Source of the DNA: Ensifer aridi
GTDB taxonomy: Bacteria; Pseudomonadota; Alphaproteobacteria; Rhizobiales; Rhizobiaceae
Length of the DNA: 64,000 nucleotides
Reading direction: 5' to 3'
Assembly: GCF_002078505.1 (NCBI RefSeq)
Contig: NZ_LUAV01000012.1
Span: 63,177-127,176 of the forward strand
In this document: positions 16,222 to 27,638 of the stretch, one piece after another
Layout: each line of letters begins with the position of its first letter
How positions within the stretch are numbered: position 1 is the stretch's first letter
Notes under the pieces: model-generated
Told to the model about the DNA's origin: nothing
Database searches by the model: none
Seen by the model: the letters and a program-made list of their open reading frames with translations, nothing else
Position numbers and translations under genes: made by a program

Positions 16222-16530
16222 CTAAAAGATCAGATGACGGATCACCATCACCGCCAGCCATCCGACAAGCAGCATCCGCAGCGTCGAAAAGCGGAGCCCG
16301 ACGACGAAGGCGACGAGCATCGCGGCCGCGACATCCAGACCGCCATAGACGAAGGCGGGCGCCACGAGTGTTGTCAGCACCGCCGCCGGAACGGCATTCA
16401 ATGCCGCTTCGAGCCGCGGTGGAATGTTCTTCAACTGCGTGATCAGCACATAGCCGCCGAAGCGGGTCGCATAGGTTGCGACCGCCGCCGCGATGATCAG
16501 ATAGATGAGATCGAGATGCTGCGCGTCCAA
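16222..16530 (-). CDS. azlD: AzlD family branched-chain amino acid export subunit
   Basis: A 102-residue membrane protein with three to four hydrophobic segments, including YLIIAAAVATYATRFGGYVL and TTLVAPAFVYGGLDVAAAML, characteristic of AzlD. It starts with TTG at 16530, preceded by GGGAGG at nine bases, three bases beyond the azlC stop. AzlC and AzlD form the LIV-E exporter for branched-chain amino acids; partner and order support the call. Confidence 0.88.
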   Translation of the reverse strand: MDAQHLDLIYLIIAAAVATYATRFGGYVLITQLKNIPPRLEAALNAVPAAVLTTLVAPAFVYGGLDVAAAMLVAFVVGLRFSTLRMLLVGWLAVMVIRHLIF

Positions 16531-16533
16531 GAC

Positions 16534-17250
16534 TCAAGCCTCCCGTTCCACGACCGGGACTTCCCTCGCCGGCCGCTCCGACGGCAGGCAAGCGGCGAGC
16601 AGGATGCCGGCGAGCGCACCGATGCTGACATGCCAGGGCGAGCCCACGAAATGCATCGCCGCGACGGAAGCGATCGCGCTTGTCGCCACGATCGGCAGGA
16701 AGCGATCGCGTTTGCGGAAGCTCATGACGAGACCCAGGAAATAAACCGGCAGGAGCACGTCGAGACCGATCGCCTTGGGGTCGCCGATCAACTGACCGAA
16801 GACGGCGCCTATCAGCGTGTTGATGATCCAGGGGACGTAGATCACCAGCGCGAAGCCGAGATACCACGCAAAGGTGATCGGTACCCCGCGCTCGCCGCGC
16901 TGTTCCGTCTCGGCATATTGGGGATCGACGAGCAAGAAGAAGGCGAGAAGCTTCTGTACGAAGCTGAAATGACGGATGTGCTTGGCAATGGAGGCGGAAT
17001 AGAGCACGTGCCGGAAGTTGACCGCGAAGACGGAAAGCACGACCAACCAAGGCTGAACCTGATTGCCGAAGAGTTCGATGCCGACCATCTGGCTGGCACC
17101 GGCATAGACCGTTGCGCTCATGAACACGGCGTCGGCGATGGTGAAGCCGTTCTCGACCGCCAGCGCCCCGAACAGCGCACCGAAAGGCGACGCCGCCAAC
17201 ATGATGGGAAAGCCGCCGCGCAACCCCTCGCGGAAATCGCTTCTGTTCAT
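16534..17250 (-). CDS. azlC: AzlC family branched-chain amino acid exporter
   Basis: A 238-residue inner-membrane protein with about five to six helices. The N-terminal RGGFPIMLAASPFGALFGAL and the following TIADAVFMSATVYAGASQ are hallmark AzlC segments. ATG at 17250 follows GGGAGGAGATTC. It is the first gene of the azlCD pair. The C-terminal VPVVEREA tail is cytoplasmic and variable. The 283 bases upstream (17251-17533) separate it from panB and hold no further gene that I can support. Confidence 0.9.
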   Translation of the reverse strand: MNRSDFREGLRGGFPIMLAASPFGALFGALAVENGFTIADAVFMSATVYAGASQMVGIELFGNQVQPWLVVLSVFAVNFRHVLYSASIAKHIRHFSFVQKLLAFFLLVDPQYAETEQRGERGVPITFAWYLGFALVIYVPWIINTLIGAVFGQLIGDPKAIGLDVLLPVYFLGLVMSFRKRDRFLPIVATSAIASVAAMHFVGSPWHVSIGALAGILLAACLPSERPAREVPVVEREA

Positions 17251-17533
17251 GAATCTCCTCCCGCAGGGAGCGCCGTGCGCGAAGGGGCGCGGCCGTAAAC
17301 TCTTGCCGGAGACATAGGTGGTGCCGCAGCTTGCGACAATTCAATTGCACTGATGCAGTGATTGATTTTTCTGATGGGTTCAACCGGCGACCGCTCCGGA
17401 CAGACGCCATGTGTACCGAAGAGAGGCGGTGGTTCGACACACGCCCTCATGCCTGTGACAAGCACAGAGATGAGGGTCGCGGGCGGAATCGGCTAGGCGT
17501 AGGGCGGACGCGAATCAAACGCGCCGCGCCTTG

Positions 17534-18355
17534 TCAGCGCTTCATCTGAAACGTGTGCTCTATGCCGGGGAAGGTGCGCGCCTTCACCTCATTGGCGTAG
17601 TCCTCGGCCGCCTTCGAGATCGCCGGCGCGAGCTCGGCGAAATGCTTGACGAAGCGCGGCTTGAAATCGTTGAAAAGCCCGAGCATGTCATCCGACACAA
17701 GGATCTGGCCGTCGCAGGCCGGCGAGGCGCCGATACCGATGGTTGGCGCGCGCAGGGTCGCCGTGATCTCGCGGGCAACCGGCTCGACCGTGCCCTCGAC
17801 CACGATCGCGAAGGCGCCGGCATCGTCGATCGCCTTGGCGTCGCGACGGATCTTCGCCACTTCCTTCTCGTTGCGCCCGACCGAGCGATAGCCGCCGGTC
17901 GTGTTGACGAGCTGAGGCATCAGCCCGACATGGCCCAGCACCGGGATGCCGCGGCTGACAAGGAAATCGACCGTCTCGGCCATTTCCGCCCCACCCTCGA
18001 GCTTCACCGCACTGCAGCCGGTTTCCTTTAAGACGCGCGCAGCACTTCGGAAGGCCTGCTCCTTCGATTCCTGATAGGACCCGAAAGGAAGGTCGACGAC
18101 AACGCAGCAGCGCTCCGAACCGCGCATCACCGCCTGGCCATGCGCGATCATCATGTCGAGTGTGACGCCGACGGTCGTGTCGAGGCCGTAAAGCACCATG
18201 CCGAGCGAGTCGCCTACGAGCAGGAAATCGACGTGCGGGTCTAGCAGGCGCGCGATCGGCGTCGTGTAGGCCGTGAGGCTGACGATCGGGCGCTCGCCCT
18301 TCAGGGCTTCGATACTGGCGGGACTCAGCCGCCGCCTTGCGGTCTGGACGCTCAT
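17534..18355 (-). CDS. panB: 3-methyl-2-oxobutanoate hydroxymethyltransferase
   Basis: A 273-residue TIM-barrel enzyme that transfers a hydroxymethyl group from 5,10-methylene-THF to alpha-ketoisovalerate, the first step of pantothenate synthesis. Motifs include [30 protein letters not shown] (metal-binding Asp) and GHVGLMPQ, and the conserved [14 protein letters not shown]. The ATG starts two bases after the panC stop, so panC-panB is an operon in that order. Confidence 0.96.
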   Translation of the reverse strand: MSVQTARRRLSPASIEALKGERPIVSLTAYTTPIARLLDPHVDFLLVGDSLGMVLYGLDTTVGVTLDMMIAHGQAVMRGSERCCVVVDLPFGSYQESKEQAFRSAARVLKETGCSAVKLEGGAEMAETVDFLVSRGIPVLGHVGLMPQLVNTTGGYRSVGRNEKEVAKIRRDAKAIDDAGAFAIVVEGTVEPVAREITATLRAPTIGIGASPACDGQILVSDDMLGLFNDFKPRFVKHFAELAPAISKAAEDYANEVKARTFPGIEHTFQMKR

Positions 18356-18357
18356 TC

Positions 18358-19233
18358 TCAGGCAACCTTTGCTAAACGGGTCGATTTCGGGGCGATGACA
18401 CGATTGTCGAGCAGCTTCGTCGTGCCGAAGCGAACGAAAAGCAAGAGCAGCACCGCCTTCTCACCAACTTCACTCACCGGCTCCAGCGTCTCGGGATCGC
18501 GCAGCGCCACTACCTCGGGTCGCGCCAGCGGCTCGCTGCGGAGGAAGTCGGTAACGCCTTTTTCGACCGCCGCCGGATCGGTTTCACCGGCTGCGATCAG
18601 GCGCTCGGCCTCGTCCAGCGCCTTCGGCACGACCGCCGCGGCACGGCGCTCTTCTGTCGTCAAATAGACATTGCGTGAAGAGCAGGCGAGCCCATCGGCT
18701 TCGCGCACCGTCGGCACGCCGATGACCTCGACCGGTTGTGCGAGATCCTCGACCATGCGGCGGATGATCTGGAGCTGCTGGAAATCCTTTTCCCCGAAAT
18801 AGGCACGGTCCGGCTGGACGATGTTGAAGAGCTTGGTGACGACGGTGGCGACGCCTGCGAAATGTCCGGGCCGGACCGCCCCTTCGAGCTCGGAGCCGAG
18901 CTTCGGCAGGTCGACCACGGTTTCAATCGGCCGCGGATACATGTCGGCAACGCCGGGCGCGAAGAGGAAATCGATACCGCCCTCGGTCAGCATCCTCTCA
19001 TCGCGCGCGAGATCGCGCGGATATTTGGCGAGATCCTCGTTCGGTCCGAACTGCAGCGGATTGACGAAAATGCTGGCGACGACCACGTCGTTCTCGCTGC
19101 GGGCGCGGCGGACGAGTTCCATATGGCCGACATGAAGATAGCCCATGGTAGGGACAAGACCGATCGACTTGCCAGCGCGCCGGTGCTCAGCAAGGGCAGT
19201 GCGCAGTTCGGCGACGGTGGTGACGGTTTTCAT
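18358..19233 (-). CDS. panC: Pantothenate synthetase (pantoate-beta-alanine ligase)
   Basis: A 291-residue ATP-dependent ligase. The HIGH-like motif is [17 protein letters not shown], the KMSKS-like region is in [12 protein letters not shown], and [24 protein letters not shown] is diagnostic. ATG at 19233 is selected because GGAGGG lies seven bases upstream, giving [10 protein letters not shown]; longer readings extend into the promoter region. It heads the panC-panB operon, joining pantoate to beta-alanine to form vitamin B5. Confidence 0.96.
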   Translation of the reverse strand: MKTVTTVAELRTALAEHRRAGKSIGLVPTMGYLHVGHMELVRRARSENDVVVASIFVNPLQFGPNEDLAKYPRDLARDERMLTEGGIDFLFAPGVADMYPRPIETVVDLPKLGSELEGAVRPGHFAGVATVVTKLFNIVQPDRAYFGEKDFQQLQIIRRMVEDLAQPVEVIGVPTVREADGLACSSRNVYLTTEERRAAAVVPKALDEAERLIAAGETDPAAVEKGVTDFLRSEPLARPEVVALRDPETLEPVSEVGEKAVLLLLFVRFGTTKLLDNRVIAPKSTRLAKVA

Positions 19234-19334
19234 CTTCGGACCCTCCAATCCGCCGGGACGGGAAAGAACGTCCCGTTTCGCTGATATGGCGAGCAGCCAG
19301 CCCCGCGAAAAGGCAATTGCACAAATTTTGGCTG

Positions 19335-19348
19335 CAAGATCTATCTTG
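19335..19348. promoter_or_regulatory. Palindromic operator candidate upstream of panC
   Basis: CAAGAT-CT-ATCTTG is a perfect 6-bp dyad about 102-115 bases before the panC start, nested in a wider inverted repeat TGCACAA (19318-19324) and TTGTGCA (19346-19352). The size and spacing suit a dimeric regulator such as a MarR or GntR protein. The regulator is unknown. Confidence 0.4.
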
Positions 19349-19448
19349 TGCAGCGCAAAAACACAAATGGAAATGGGGACTCGGACGGTTCGGCGGCCTG
19401 AAAGACAGGCCGAATCGCTCACGGCCTGCCTTGAATCTGCGGCTGACT

Positions 19449-20048
19449 TTAGCCGAACTTGACGAGATTCAGCGCCGGCAGCGGGCCGCCGGGGAATTGG
19501 ACGAGCTTGCCTCCTATCGACAATGGGCCGAGATCGACGCCGAAGAAGCCGAGCCGCTCGATTAGGCCGGCAATCTCCGCCTTCGCGGTAGCATCATCAC
19601 CCGAGAAGAAGAGCACTCGGCCCCCGCCCTCCGCCATTGGATCGCTGGCGACGAGATCCGGCGGCAGATGGTTGAATGCCTTGACGACGCGCGCGCCGGG
19701 CACGAGGTCGGCGAAGACTTCACTTGAGAGCCGGCCGTGAAGTTCGGCGGGCCTGAACAGCGGTGCCTCGATCGGGTTGTTGGCATCGATGACGATGCGG
19801 CCGTTCCAGGCCGGCAGGCCAGCAAGCGCCTGGGGCAGCTTAGACCAATTGACGGCGACGAGAACAACGTCGGCGCTTGCCGCCTCCTCCCGCGTACCCG
19901 CCGTAATTTTCGGACCGAGTTCGTCTGTAAGCGGTCTCAGGCTCTCGGGACCGCGGCTATTGGCGATAGTTGCAGGAATACCGGCTGTCGCGAGCGCCCG
20001 GGCAAAAGCCGCGCCTATATGGCCGGAACCAATGATGCCGATGGACAT
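19449..20048 (-). CDS. NADPH-dependent F420 reductase-like / NAD(P)-binding oxidoreductase
   Basis: A 199-residue Rossmann protein. The N-terminal [20 protein letters not shown] is a dinucleotide-binding GxGxxG, followed by ANSRGPESL, which fits NADP preference. The middle [27 protein letters not shown] and [11 protein letters not shown] resemble the NADP-binding F420 oxidoreductase-like family, often found in bacteria without F420. ATG at 20048. It lies 19 bases downstream of the SDR gene on the same strand, so both are likely one transcript controlled by the divergent LysR gene. The substrate is unknown. Confidence 0.82.
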   Translation of the reverse strand: MSIGIIGSGHIGAAFARALATAGIPATIANSRGPESLRPLTDELGPKITAGTREEAASADVVLVAVNWSKLPQALAGLPAWNGRIVIDANNPIEAPLFRPAELHGRLSSEVFADLVPGARVVKAFNHLPPDLVASDPMAEGGGRVLFFSGDDATAKAEIAGLIERLGFFGVDLGPLSIGGKLVQFPGGPLPALNLVKFG

Positions 20049-20067
20049 GGCTTGATCCTTTCTTGAT

Positions 20068-20814
20068 TCAGGCCGTGAAGCCGCCGTCGGCGACGATATC
20101 GGCGCCGGTGACGAAACCCGCTTCGGGGCTGGCGAGGTAGGCGACGACACTGGCGATCTCATGCGGCTTGCCGTAGCGGCCGATCGCCATGCCGGGGCCG
20201 ACGATCTTCGAGACCGGTCCGCCATCGGGGTTCATGTCGGTGTCGGTCGGGCCCGGGTGAACCGTGTTGACGGTGATGCCGCGGGGGCCGAGATCACGCA
20301 CAAGGCTGCGATTGAAGCCGGCAACGGCGCCTTTCGTCAACGTGTAGAGCGAGGCGGTCGGGAAGGCCGCATAGCGCACCATCGAACTGCCGATGTGAAT
20401 GATCCGTCCGCCCGCCTTCATATTGCGCACCGCCTCCTGCGTGGCGACGAAGACGCCGGTCACGTTGACGGCGATCATCCGGTTGTAGTCCTCGGTCGTG
20501 ATTTCATCGATGGGACCGCCGAGCGCGATGCCGGCATTATTGACAAGAATATCGATGCCGCCGAGCGCGTCGACGGTCTCCTTCACCGCGGCTCGCACCG
20601 CACTCGCATCACCCGCATCGGCCTTGACTGCGATCGCACGGCCGCCGGCCGCCTCAATGTCCCTGACGACCGCTTCCGCCTTCTCCGGCGAGCCGTAATA
20701 GGTGATGGCGACAGCGGCGCCGTCCTCGGCGAGACGTTTGGCGACAGCAGCGCCGATCGAGCGCGAGCCGCCGGTGACGAGGGCGACTTTTCCCTGAAGA
20801 TTTTGATTTGTCAT
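20068..20814 (-). CDS. Short-chain dehydrogenase/reductase (SDR)
   Basis: A 248-residue classical SDR. The cofactor motif is TGGSRSIG (TGxxxGxG variant with SIG), then NNAG, the catalytic Ser in HIGSSMVR and the YxxxK dyad in SLYTLTKGA. The PGPTDTDM stretch follows. This resembles 3-oxoacyl-ACP reductase-like SDRs that reduce carbonyl compounds. The ATG at 20814 gives MTNQNLQGKVALVTGG. It is the first gene of a pair and diverges from a LysR regulator 106 bases away, the usual layout for LysR control. Confidence 0.9.
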   Translation of the reverse strand: MTNQNLQGKVALVTGGSRSIGAAVAKRLAEDGAAVAITYYGSPEKAEAVVRDIEAAGGRAIAVKADAGDASAVRAAVKETVDALGGIDILVNNAGIALGGPIDEITTEDYNRMIAVNVTGVFVATQEAVRNMKAGGRIIHIGSSMVRYAAFPTASLYTLTKGAVAGFNRSLVRDLGPRGITVNTVHPGPTDTDMNPDGGPVSKIVGPGMAIGRYGKPHEIASVVAYLASPEAGFVTGADIVADGGFTA

Positions 20815-20886
20815 TGTCTTCACTCCATTTCGGTTTCGATGGAGTAGATGTTGCCATCTCATTCAATTAAGATAAGGCAGTAATCA

Positions 20887-20909
20887 CTTTCATTATTTTC
20901 AATGATTGC
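20887..20909. promoter_or_regulatory. Dyad between divergent SDR and lysR genes
   Basis: TCATT and AATGA are perfect arms around ATTTTC inside an AT-rich segment between the two starts. LysR proteins bind such interrupted dyads in divergent intergenic regions. The site is small, so this is only suggestive. Confidence 0.3.
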
Positions 20910-20920
20910 TTGAAAGAAAC

Positions 20921-21850
20921 ATGGAAACGCTCGCCAATCTCGAGTCCTTCGTCCGCAGCGCCGAGCATGCCGGCTTTTCCGTTGCGGCGCGGCGGCTCGG
21001 CCTGACGCCTGCTGCAGTCAGCCGCAATGTTGCGATGCTCGAAAGAAATCTGGGTGTACGACTTTTCCATCGTTCGACTCGAAAGCTAACGCTGACGGAA
21101 GAAGGCGAGCGCTTCCTGGCGGCGATCCGCGACAATCTGGAGGGCATACAGAGCGCGATTGCGGGCGTTGCAGGCGAACGCGGCGAGCCGGCGGGCGCAT
21201 TGAAAGTCAGCCTCAGTCCAAGTTTCGGCACCGAACATATCCTGCCGCTGCTGCCGGGATTTCTTCAGAAATATCCGGCTATCCGCATCGACTGGCAGTT
21301 CGACAATCGCCAGGTCGATCTTGTGGCGGAAGGCTTCGACGCGGCGATCGGCGGCGGGTTCGACCTTTCGCCCGGGATCGTCTCACGCGTCCTCGCGCCG
21401 GCTCATATCATCGCGGTGGCGTCGCCGGCTTACATGGCGAGCCGCACTTTGCCCATTGATCCGGCCGGGCTCTCCGCGTTCGACGGCATCGTCATGCGGT
21501 CGGCGCGCACCGGGCGCGTACGGCATTGGACAATGCGCAATGCCGCCGGCGAGGAAATGGCGGCGGCACCCAAAGAGACCATCGTGGTGAACGACCCCGC
21601 CGCCATGCGTGAGGCCGCCGTGCTCGGCCTGGGCGTGACGCTGCTCGCCGTGCCCGATGCGCGGCGACATCTCGATTCCGGCGCCCTCGTCCGCCTAGCG
21701 CCGAAATGGTATGCGGAAGCCGGACCGATCTCGATTTACTTCGCGAACCGCATCCTGCTGCCGGCACGAACCCGCGTCTTCGTGGATTTCATCGCCGACC
21801 ATTTCAAGCGTAACCGGTTGGCCGAGCGCTTCGCCGGCAGTCGTGGCTGA
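20921..21850 (+). CDS. LysR family transcriptional regulator
   Basis: A 309-residue regulator. The N-terminal winged helix-turn-helix reads FSVAARRLGLTPAAVSRNVAMLERNLGVRLFHRSTRKLTLTEEG (about residues 18-62), and the rest is a periplasmic-binding-protein-like effector domain. ATG at 20921 is preferred to an upstream TTG. The residues QRRQ-free, CrgA-like sequence suggests the large subgroup that controls an adjacent dehydrogenase. It most likely regulates the divergent SDR-oxidoreductase pair; the inducer is unknown. Confidence 0.92.
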   Translation: METLANLESFVRSAEHAGFSVAARRLGLTPAAVSRNVAMLERNLGVRLFHRSTRKLTLTEEGERFLAAIRDNLEGIQSAIAGVAGERGEPAGALKVSLSPSFGTEHILPLLPGFLQKYPAIRIDWQFDNRQVDLVAEGFDAAIGGGFDLSPGIVSRVLAPAHIIAVASPAYMASRTLPIDPAGLSAFDGIVMRSARTGRVRHWTMRNAAGEEMAAAPKETIVVNDPAAMREAAVLGLGVTLLAVPDARRHLDSGALVRLAPKWYAEAGPISIYFANRILLPARTRVFVDFIADHFKRNRLAERFAGSRG

Positions 21851-21965
21851 GCCACGCACTTGAAAGCCTTGGCATCGATGCCAGATAAAATTCCGCACGG
21901 GCTGTCGGCAGACGGCAACTGCCTTCGTCCTTGGTCCGTGAAATCATTTCCACGAGGAGCACCCA

Positions 21966-22370
21966 ATGCGCATGATTTTCGTCAACCTGCCGGTCAAGGA
22001 TCTGAAAGCCTCTCGGACCTTCTTCTCCGCCCTCGGCTTCACATTCAACGAGCAGTTCTCGGACGAGACGGCCGCCTGCATGGTCATAGACGACAATATC
22101 TTCGCCATGCTTTTGACGGAGCCGAAATTCCGCAGCTTCATCACCGGCGAGATCAGCGACACCTCGAAGGGCACGGAGGTGATCACGGCGCTTTCTGCCG
22201 CAAGCCGGGCCGAATGCGACGACATGCTCGCCAAGGCGCTTGCCGCGGGCGGCAAGCCCTGGAAACCGGCGCTCGACTACGGATTCATGTACGGCATCAG
22301 CTTCCAGGACCTGGACGGCCACGTATGGGAATTCATGTGGATGGATATGACGGCGCAGCAACAAGCCTGA
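21966..22370 (+). CDS. VOC family protein (glyoxalase/bleomycin resistance fold)
   Basis: A 134-residue protein with the two-module vicinal oxygen chelate fold: IFVNLPVKDLKASRTFFSALGF at the start and GISFQDLDGHVWEFMWMD at the end, with the C-terminal Glu of a typical metal site. The central part has a GTEVITALSAASRAECDDML helix. Ribosome site ACGAGGAGC. The subgroup is often called a glyoxalase/extradiol-like lactoylglutathione lyase relative; a specific reaction cannot be assigned. Confidence 0.85.
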   Translation: MRMIFVNLPVKDLKASRTFFSALGFTFNEQFSDETAACMVIDDNIFAMLLTEPKFRSFITGEISDTSKGTEVITALSAASRAECDDMLAKALAAGGKPWKPALDYGFMYGISFQDLDGHVWEFMWMDMTAQQQA

Positions 22371-22391
22371 ACGCCCAGGCGGAAGGTAATA

Positions 22392-22485
22392 TCCGCCGGT
22401 CACCCCGGCGGATAGTCCACCGCCGCAGCTACGGCATCCTGGATGCCCAACAGTCTCTCACGACTCAGACGCGCCGTGAGAGACT
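22392..22485. terminator. Two inverted repeats between convergent VOC and ligA genes
   Basis: First stem TCCGCCGG/CCGGCGGA (22392-22412, loop five). Second stem AGTCTCTCACG/CGTGAGAGACT (22452-22485, 11 perfect pairs, loop 12). Both sit between the stops of genes converging from both sides. No long T-run follows either, so they may act as bidirectional or factor-assisted terminators. Confidence 0.45.
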
Positions 22486-22517
22486 AAAGCGCCCTCCGAG
22501 TCCTTCGAAGTCGCCCT

Positions 22518-24806
<2,289 letters not shown>

Positions 24807-24838
24807 GAGCAATCGGCGCGAAAGAAAAGTGGTTGCGA

Positions 24839-26512
24839 TCAGCCGTTGCCGGCCAGCAAGCGCGCGGCCGCCGCTCTCGCCTCTTCGGTGATCGAAGCGC
24901 CGGCAAGCATGCGGGCGATTTCCTCGGTGCGCGCCGCGTCGTCCATGCGGGCGACGCGCGTCGCGATCATCTCCGCCTTTTCCGCCGAAGGGCCCTTCGA
25001 GATCAGGAGATGCGTCGCAGCACGCGCGGCGACCTGCGGCGCGTGTGTGACGGAAAGCACCTGGACGGTCTTCGATAGCCGCTTCAAGCGCTGGCCGATC
25101 GCGTCGGCAACCGCGCCGCCGACGCCCGTGTCGATCTCGTCGAAGACGAGGGTCGGCGCCGAGCCGCGATCGGCAAGCGCCACCTTGAGCGCGAGCAGGA
25201 AGCGCGAAAGCTCGCCGCCCGAAGCAACCTTCATGATCGGTCCCGGCCGCGTGCCGGGGTTGGTCTGAACATGGAATTCCACGGCATCGATGCCGTCGGC
25301 CGTCGGCGAGGCCGGATCGCTCGTCACCTCGACCATGAAGCGCGCGCGTTCGAGCTTCAGCGCCGGCAATTCGTCCATAACGGCGGCCGAAAGCGCGCTC
25401 GCCGTGTTGTGACGCTTTTCGGAAAGCGCCCGGGCAGTCGCGTCGAAGGCCGCCTTCGCTTCGCCGACCTGTATTTCAAGCTGTCTCAGCTTCTCCTCGC
25501 CGGCGTCGAGATCGGCGAGATCGGCAATCATCCTGACGGCGAGCGCCGGCAGTTCGACGACAGGAACCGAATATTTGCGGCTCGCGGCACGCAGCGCGAA
25601 GAGACGCTCCTCGACGCGCTCGAGTTCCTTGGGGTCGAATTCGGTGTTGCGCAGCGCCCGCTCCGCCGCCATCTGCGCGTCGGAAAGCTGGTTCAGCGCG
25701 CCGTCCAGGAGCTCGACCGTCTCTTCGAGCAGACCCGGCGCTTCGTGGCTCTTGCGCTCGAGCCGCCGGACGAGCGAGGCGATGAGCGGCACCGGCGACG
25801 CACTGCCGTTCAGGAATTCGGAAGCCTCGCTGATATCGCCGGCGATGCGCTCGGCTTTCATCATCCGCGCGCGGGCTTCCGCGAGCTCCTCTTCCTCGCC
25901 ATCCCGCGGAGAAAGCGCTTCGAGCTCCTCCACCGAAGAACGCAGATAATCCGCCTCGCGCGCCGCCGCCTCCACCTTCTCGCGGTGCTTCTTGAGCCCG
26001 CGCTCGGCATCCTTCCACGCGCGGTAGAGCGTCGCGACTTCCTCCGCGGCTTCGGTCGTTCCGCCGAATGCATCGAGCAGCGTGCGATGGGCGTCTGTGT
26101 CGACAAGCGCGCGATCGTCGTGCTGGCCGTGAATCTCGACAAGCGCTTGGCCGACCTGCCGCATCAGTTGCACGCTCACCGGCTGGTCGTTGATGAAGGC
26201 CTTGGTGCGACCGTCGCTCGATTGCACCCGCCGGAAGATCAGATCGCCATCGTCGTCGATGCCGTTCTCGCGCAAGAGAAGGCGTGCTGCATGACCGGTC
26301 GCCACATCGAAGACGGCGGTCACCTGCCCCTTGTCCTCGCCGTGGCGGACGAGCGAACCGTCGCCCCGGCCGCCAAGCGCAAGCGACAGACTGTCGAGCA
26401 AAATGGATTTGCCGGCACCGGTTTCCCCGGTTAGCACCGAAAGCCCGGCATCGAAACTGAGATCAAGCCGTTCGATCAGGACGATATCGCGGATCGAGAG
26501 CTGGGCGAGCAT
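24839..26512 (-). CDS. recN: DNA repair protein RecN
   Basis: A 557-residue SMC-like ATPase acting on double-strand breaks. N-terminal Walker A GETGAGKSILLDSLSLALGGR, a long coiled coil in the middle (about 160-370), C-terminal signature FLLALKVALADRG and Walker B TLVFDEIDTGVGG, then LSVTHAPQVAARAATHLL. The start at 26512 gives MLAQLSIRDIVLIERLDL, exactly the family N-terminus. It follows bamD with a 35-base gap. Confidence 0.97.
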   Translation of the reverse strand: MLAQLSIRDIVLIERLDLSFDAGLSVLTGETGAGKSILLDSLSLALGGRGDGSLVRHGEDKGQVTAVFDVATGHAARLLLRENGIDDDGDLIFRRVQSSDGRTKAFINDQPVSVQLMRQVGQALVEIHGQHDDRALVDTDAHRTLLDAFGGTTEAAEEVATLYRAWKDAERGLKKHREKVEAAAREADYLRSSVEELEALSPRDGEEEELAEARARMMKAERIAGDISEASEFLNGSASPVPLIASLVRRLERKSHEAPGLLEETVELLDGALNQLSDAQMAAERALRNTEFDPKELERVEERLFALRAASRKYSVPVVELPALAVRMIADLADLDAGEEKLRQLEIQVGEAKAAFDATARALSEKRHNTASALSAAVMDELPALKLERARFMVEVTSDPASPTADGIDAVEFHVQTNPGTRPGPIMKVASGGELSRFLLALKVALADRGSAPTLVFDEIDTGVGGAVADAIGQRLKRLSKTVQVLSVTHAPQVAARAATHLLISKGPSAEKAEMIATRVARMDDAARTEEIARMLAGASITEEARAAAARLLAGNG

Positions 26513-26547
26513 CCGGTTTCATATCTTCCTTGTCGGGTGCGGAGGAA

Positions 26548-27414
26548 TCACGCGCCGATGAGTTTCTTGCCGGCGCGCGCAATCCAGGATGTACCGGTTT
26601 CACGCGGCTCCAATCCGCCAGACTGCAGCAGCTTGAAGGAGTCGGCGTACCACTGGCTATCCGGGTAGTTATGTCCGAGAACCGCCGCAGCCGTCTGGGC
26701 TTCCGCGGTCACGCCCATGGCGTAGTAGGCCTCGACGAGACGGGCGAGTGCCTCTTCGACCTGGTTGGTATTCGGATACTGCTCGACGACGGTGCGGAAG
26801 CGCGAAATGGCTGCAAGATATTCCTTGCGCTCGAGATAGTAACGGCCGACCTGCATCTCCTTGCCGGCGAGCTGGTCGCGGGCAAAGCGAATCTTGGCTT
26901 GCGCGTCGTCGACATATTCGGAGTCGGGATACTTGTCGACCACCGCCTGCATCGCCTCGATCGCCCTCGCTGCGGGCCGCTGGTCCTGCGTGACGGACGG
27001 GATCTGCTTCGTATAGGCGAGACCCTGGATATATTGCGCATAGGCCGCGTCTTCCGACTGCGGATAGAGGTTCAGGTAGCGATTGGTGGCGTTGATCGCG
27101 TCCTGATACTGGCCGTTGCGATAGGCGACGAAGGCATTCATCACCAGTGCCTTGCGCGCATATTCGGAGAAGGGATGCTGCTTGTCGATCGCTTCGAACT
27201 TGCGCGCCGCCTCCGTCGTCTTGCCGGCATTGAGGTTGGCCAGGCCCTGATTGTAGAGCACCTCCGGCGGATCGGTCTCTGCGGTAAGCTTGGTGATATC
27301 GATGTCGGGATCGTTCTGGCAGGCTGTGATCAGGCTCGAGCCGGCGACAGCCGCAAGAACGACCGCGACGACGCGCACTGATTTCTTCATGTCGACCGAA
27401 ACTGCAAGAACCAT
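26548..27414 (-). CDS. bamD: Outer membrane assembly lipoprotein BamD
   Basis: A 288-residue lipoprotein subunit of the BAM complex. A signal peptide with lipobox LITAC (Cys about residue 32) precedes a TPR-type domain with repeats such as [44 protein letters not shown] and [19 protein letters not shown]. The ATG at 27414 with GGGAA about nine bases upstream is used; another ATG at 27390 is possible. It lies between lpxC and recN, coupling outer-membrane protein assembly with lipid A synthesis in one genomic block. Confidence 0.93.
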   Translation of the reverse strand: MVLAVSVDMKKSVRVVAVVLAAVAGSSLITACQNDPDIDITKLTAETDPPEVLYNQGLANLNAGKTTEAARKFEAIDKQHPFSEYARKALVMNAFVAYRNGQYQDAINATNRYLNLYPQSEDAAYAQYIQGLAYTKQIPSVTQDQRPAARAIEAMQAVVDKYPDSEYVDDAQAKIRFARDQLAGKEMQVGRYYLERKEYLAAISRFRTVVEQYPNTNQVEEALARLVEAYYAMGVTAEAQTAAAVLGHNYPDSQWYADSFKLLQSGGLEPRETGTSWIARAGKKLIGA

Positions 27415-27532
27415 CGGATATTCCCGTTTCACTTAGCGGTTGGCATTCCGCCGGACTTGCGCGTTTTAGAGCAAGTTGCCTCAAGACCGCAACGTCATGA
27501 TCGGCAATTCATGCAAATTTGTGGCACCTAAT

Positions 27533-27573
27533 TCGGGACGAGGAAGAGAGTGCCCGCTTTTCCACTGCATCCG
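27533..27573. repeat. Short palindromic element (GCGGGAT family), copy D, degenerate
   Basis: CGGGACGAGGAAGAGAGTGC then CCGCTTTTCCACTGCATCCG: the same arrangement as at 11604 and 13416 with several changes. It lies between lpxC and bamD. Confidence 0.55.
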
Positions 27574-27587
27574 CACCTTCGGGGCAA

Positions 27588-27612
27588 CGAAAATGCCGGC
27601 CTTTCGGCCGGC
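27588..27612 (-). terminator. Terminator after lpxC
   Basis: GCCGGCC (27595-27601), loop TTTC, GGCCGGC (27606-27612). On the minus strand the stem is followed by ATTTTCG. It separates lpxC from bamD. Confidence 0.75.
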
Positions 27613-27638
27613 GACTGGAGAAGAAAGAGCTTGGTTTG

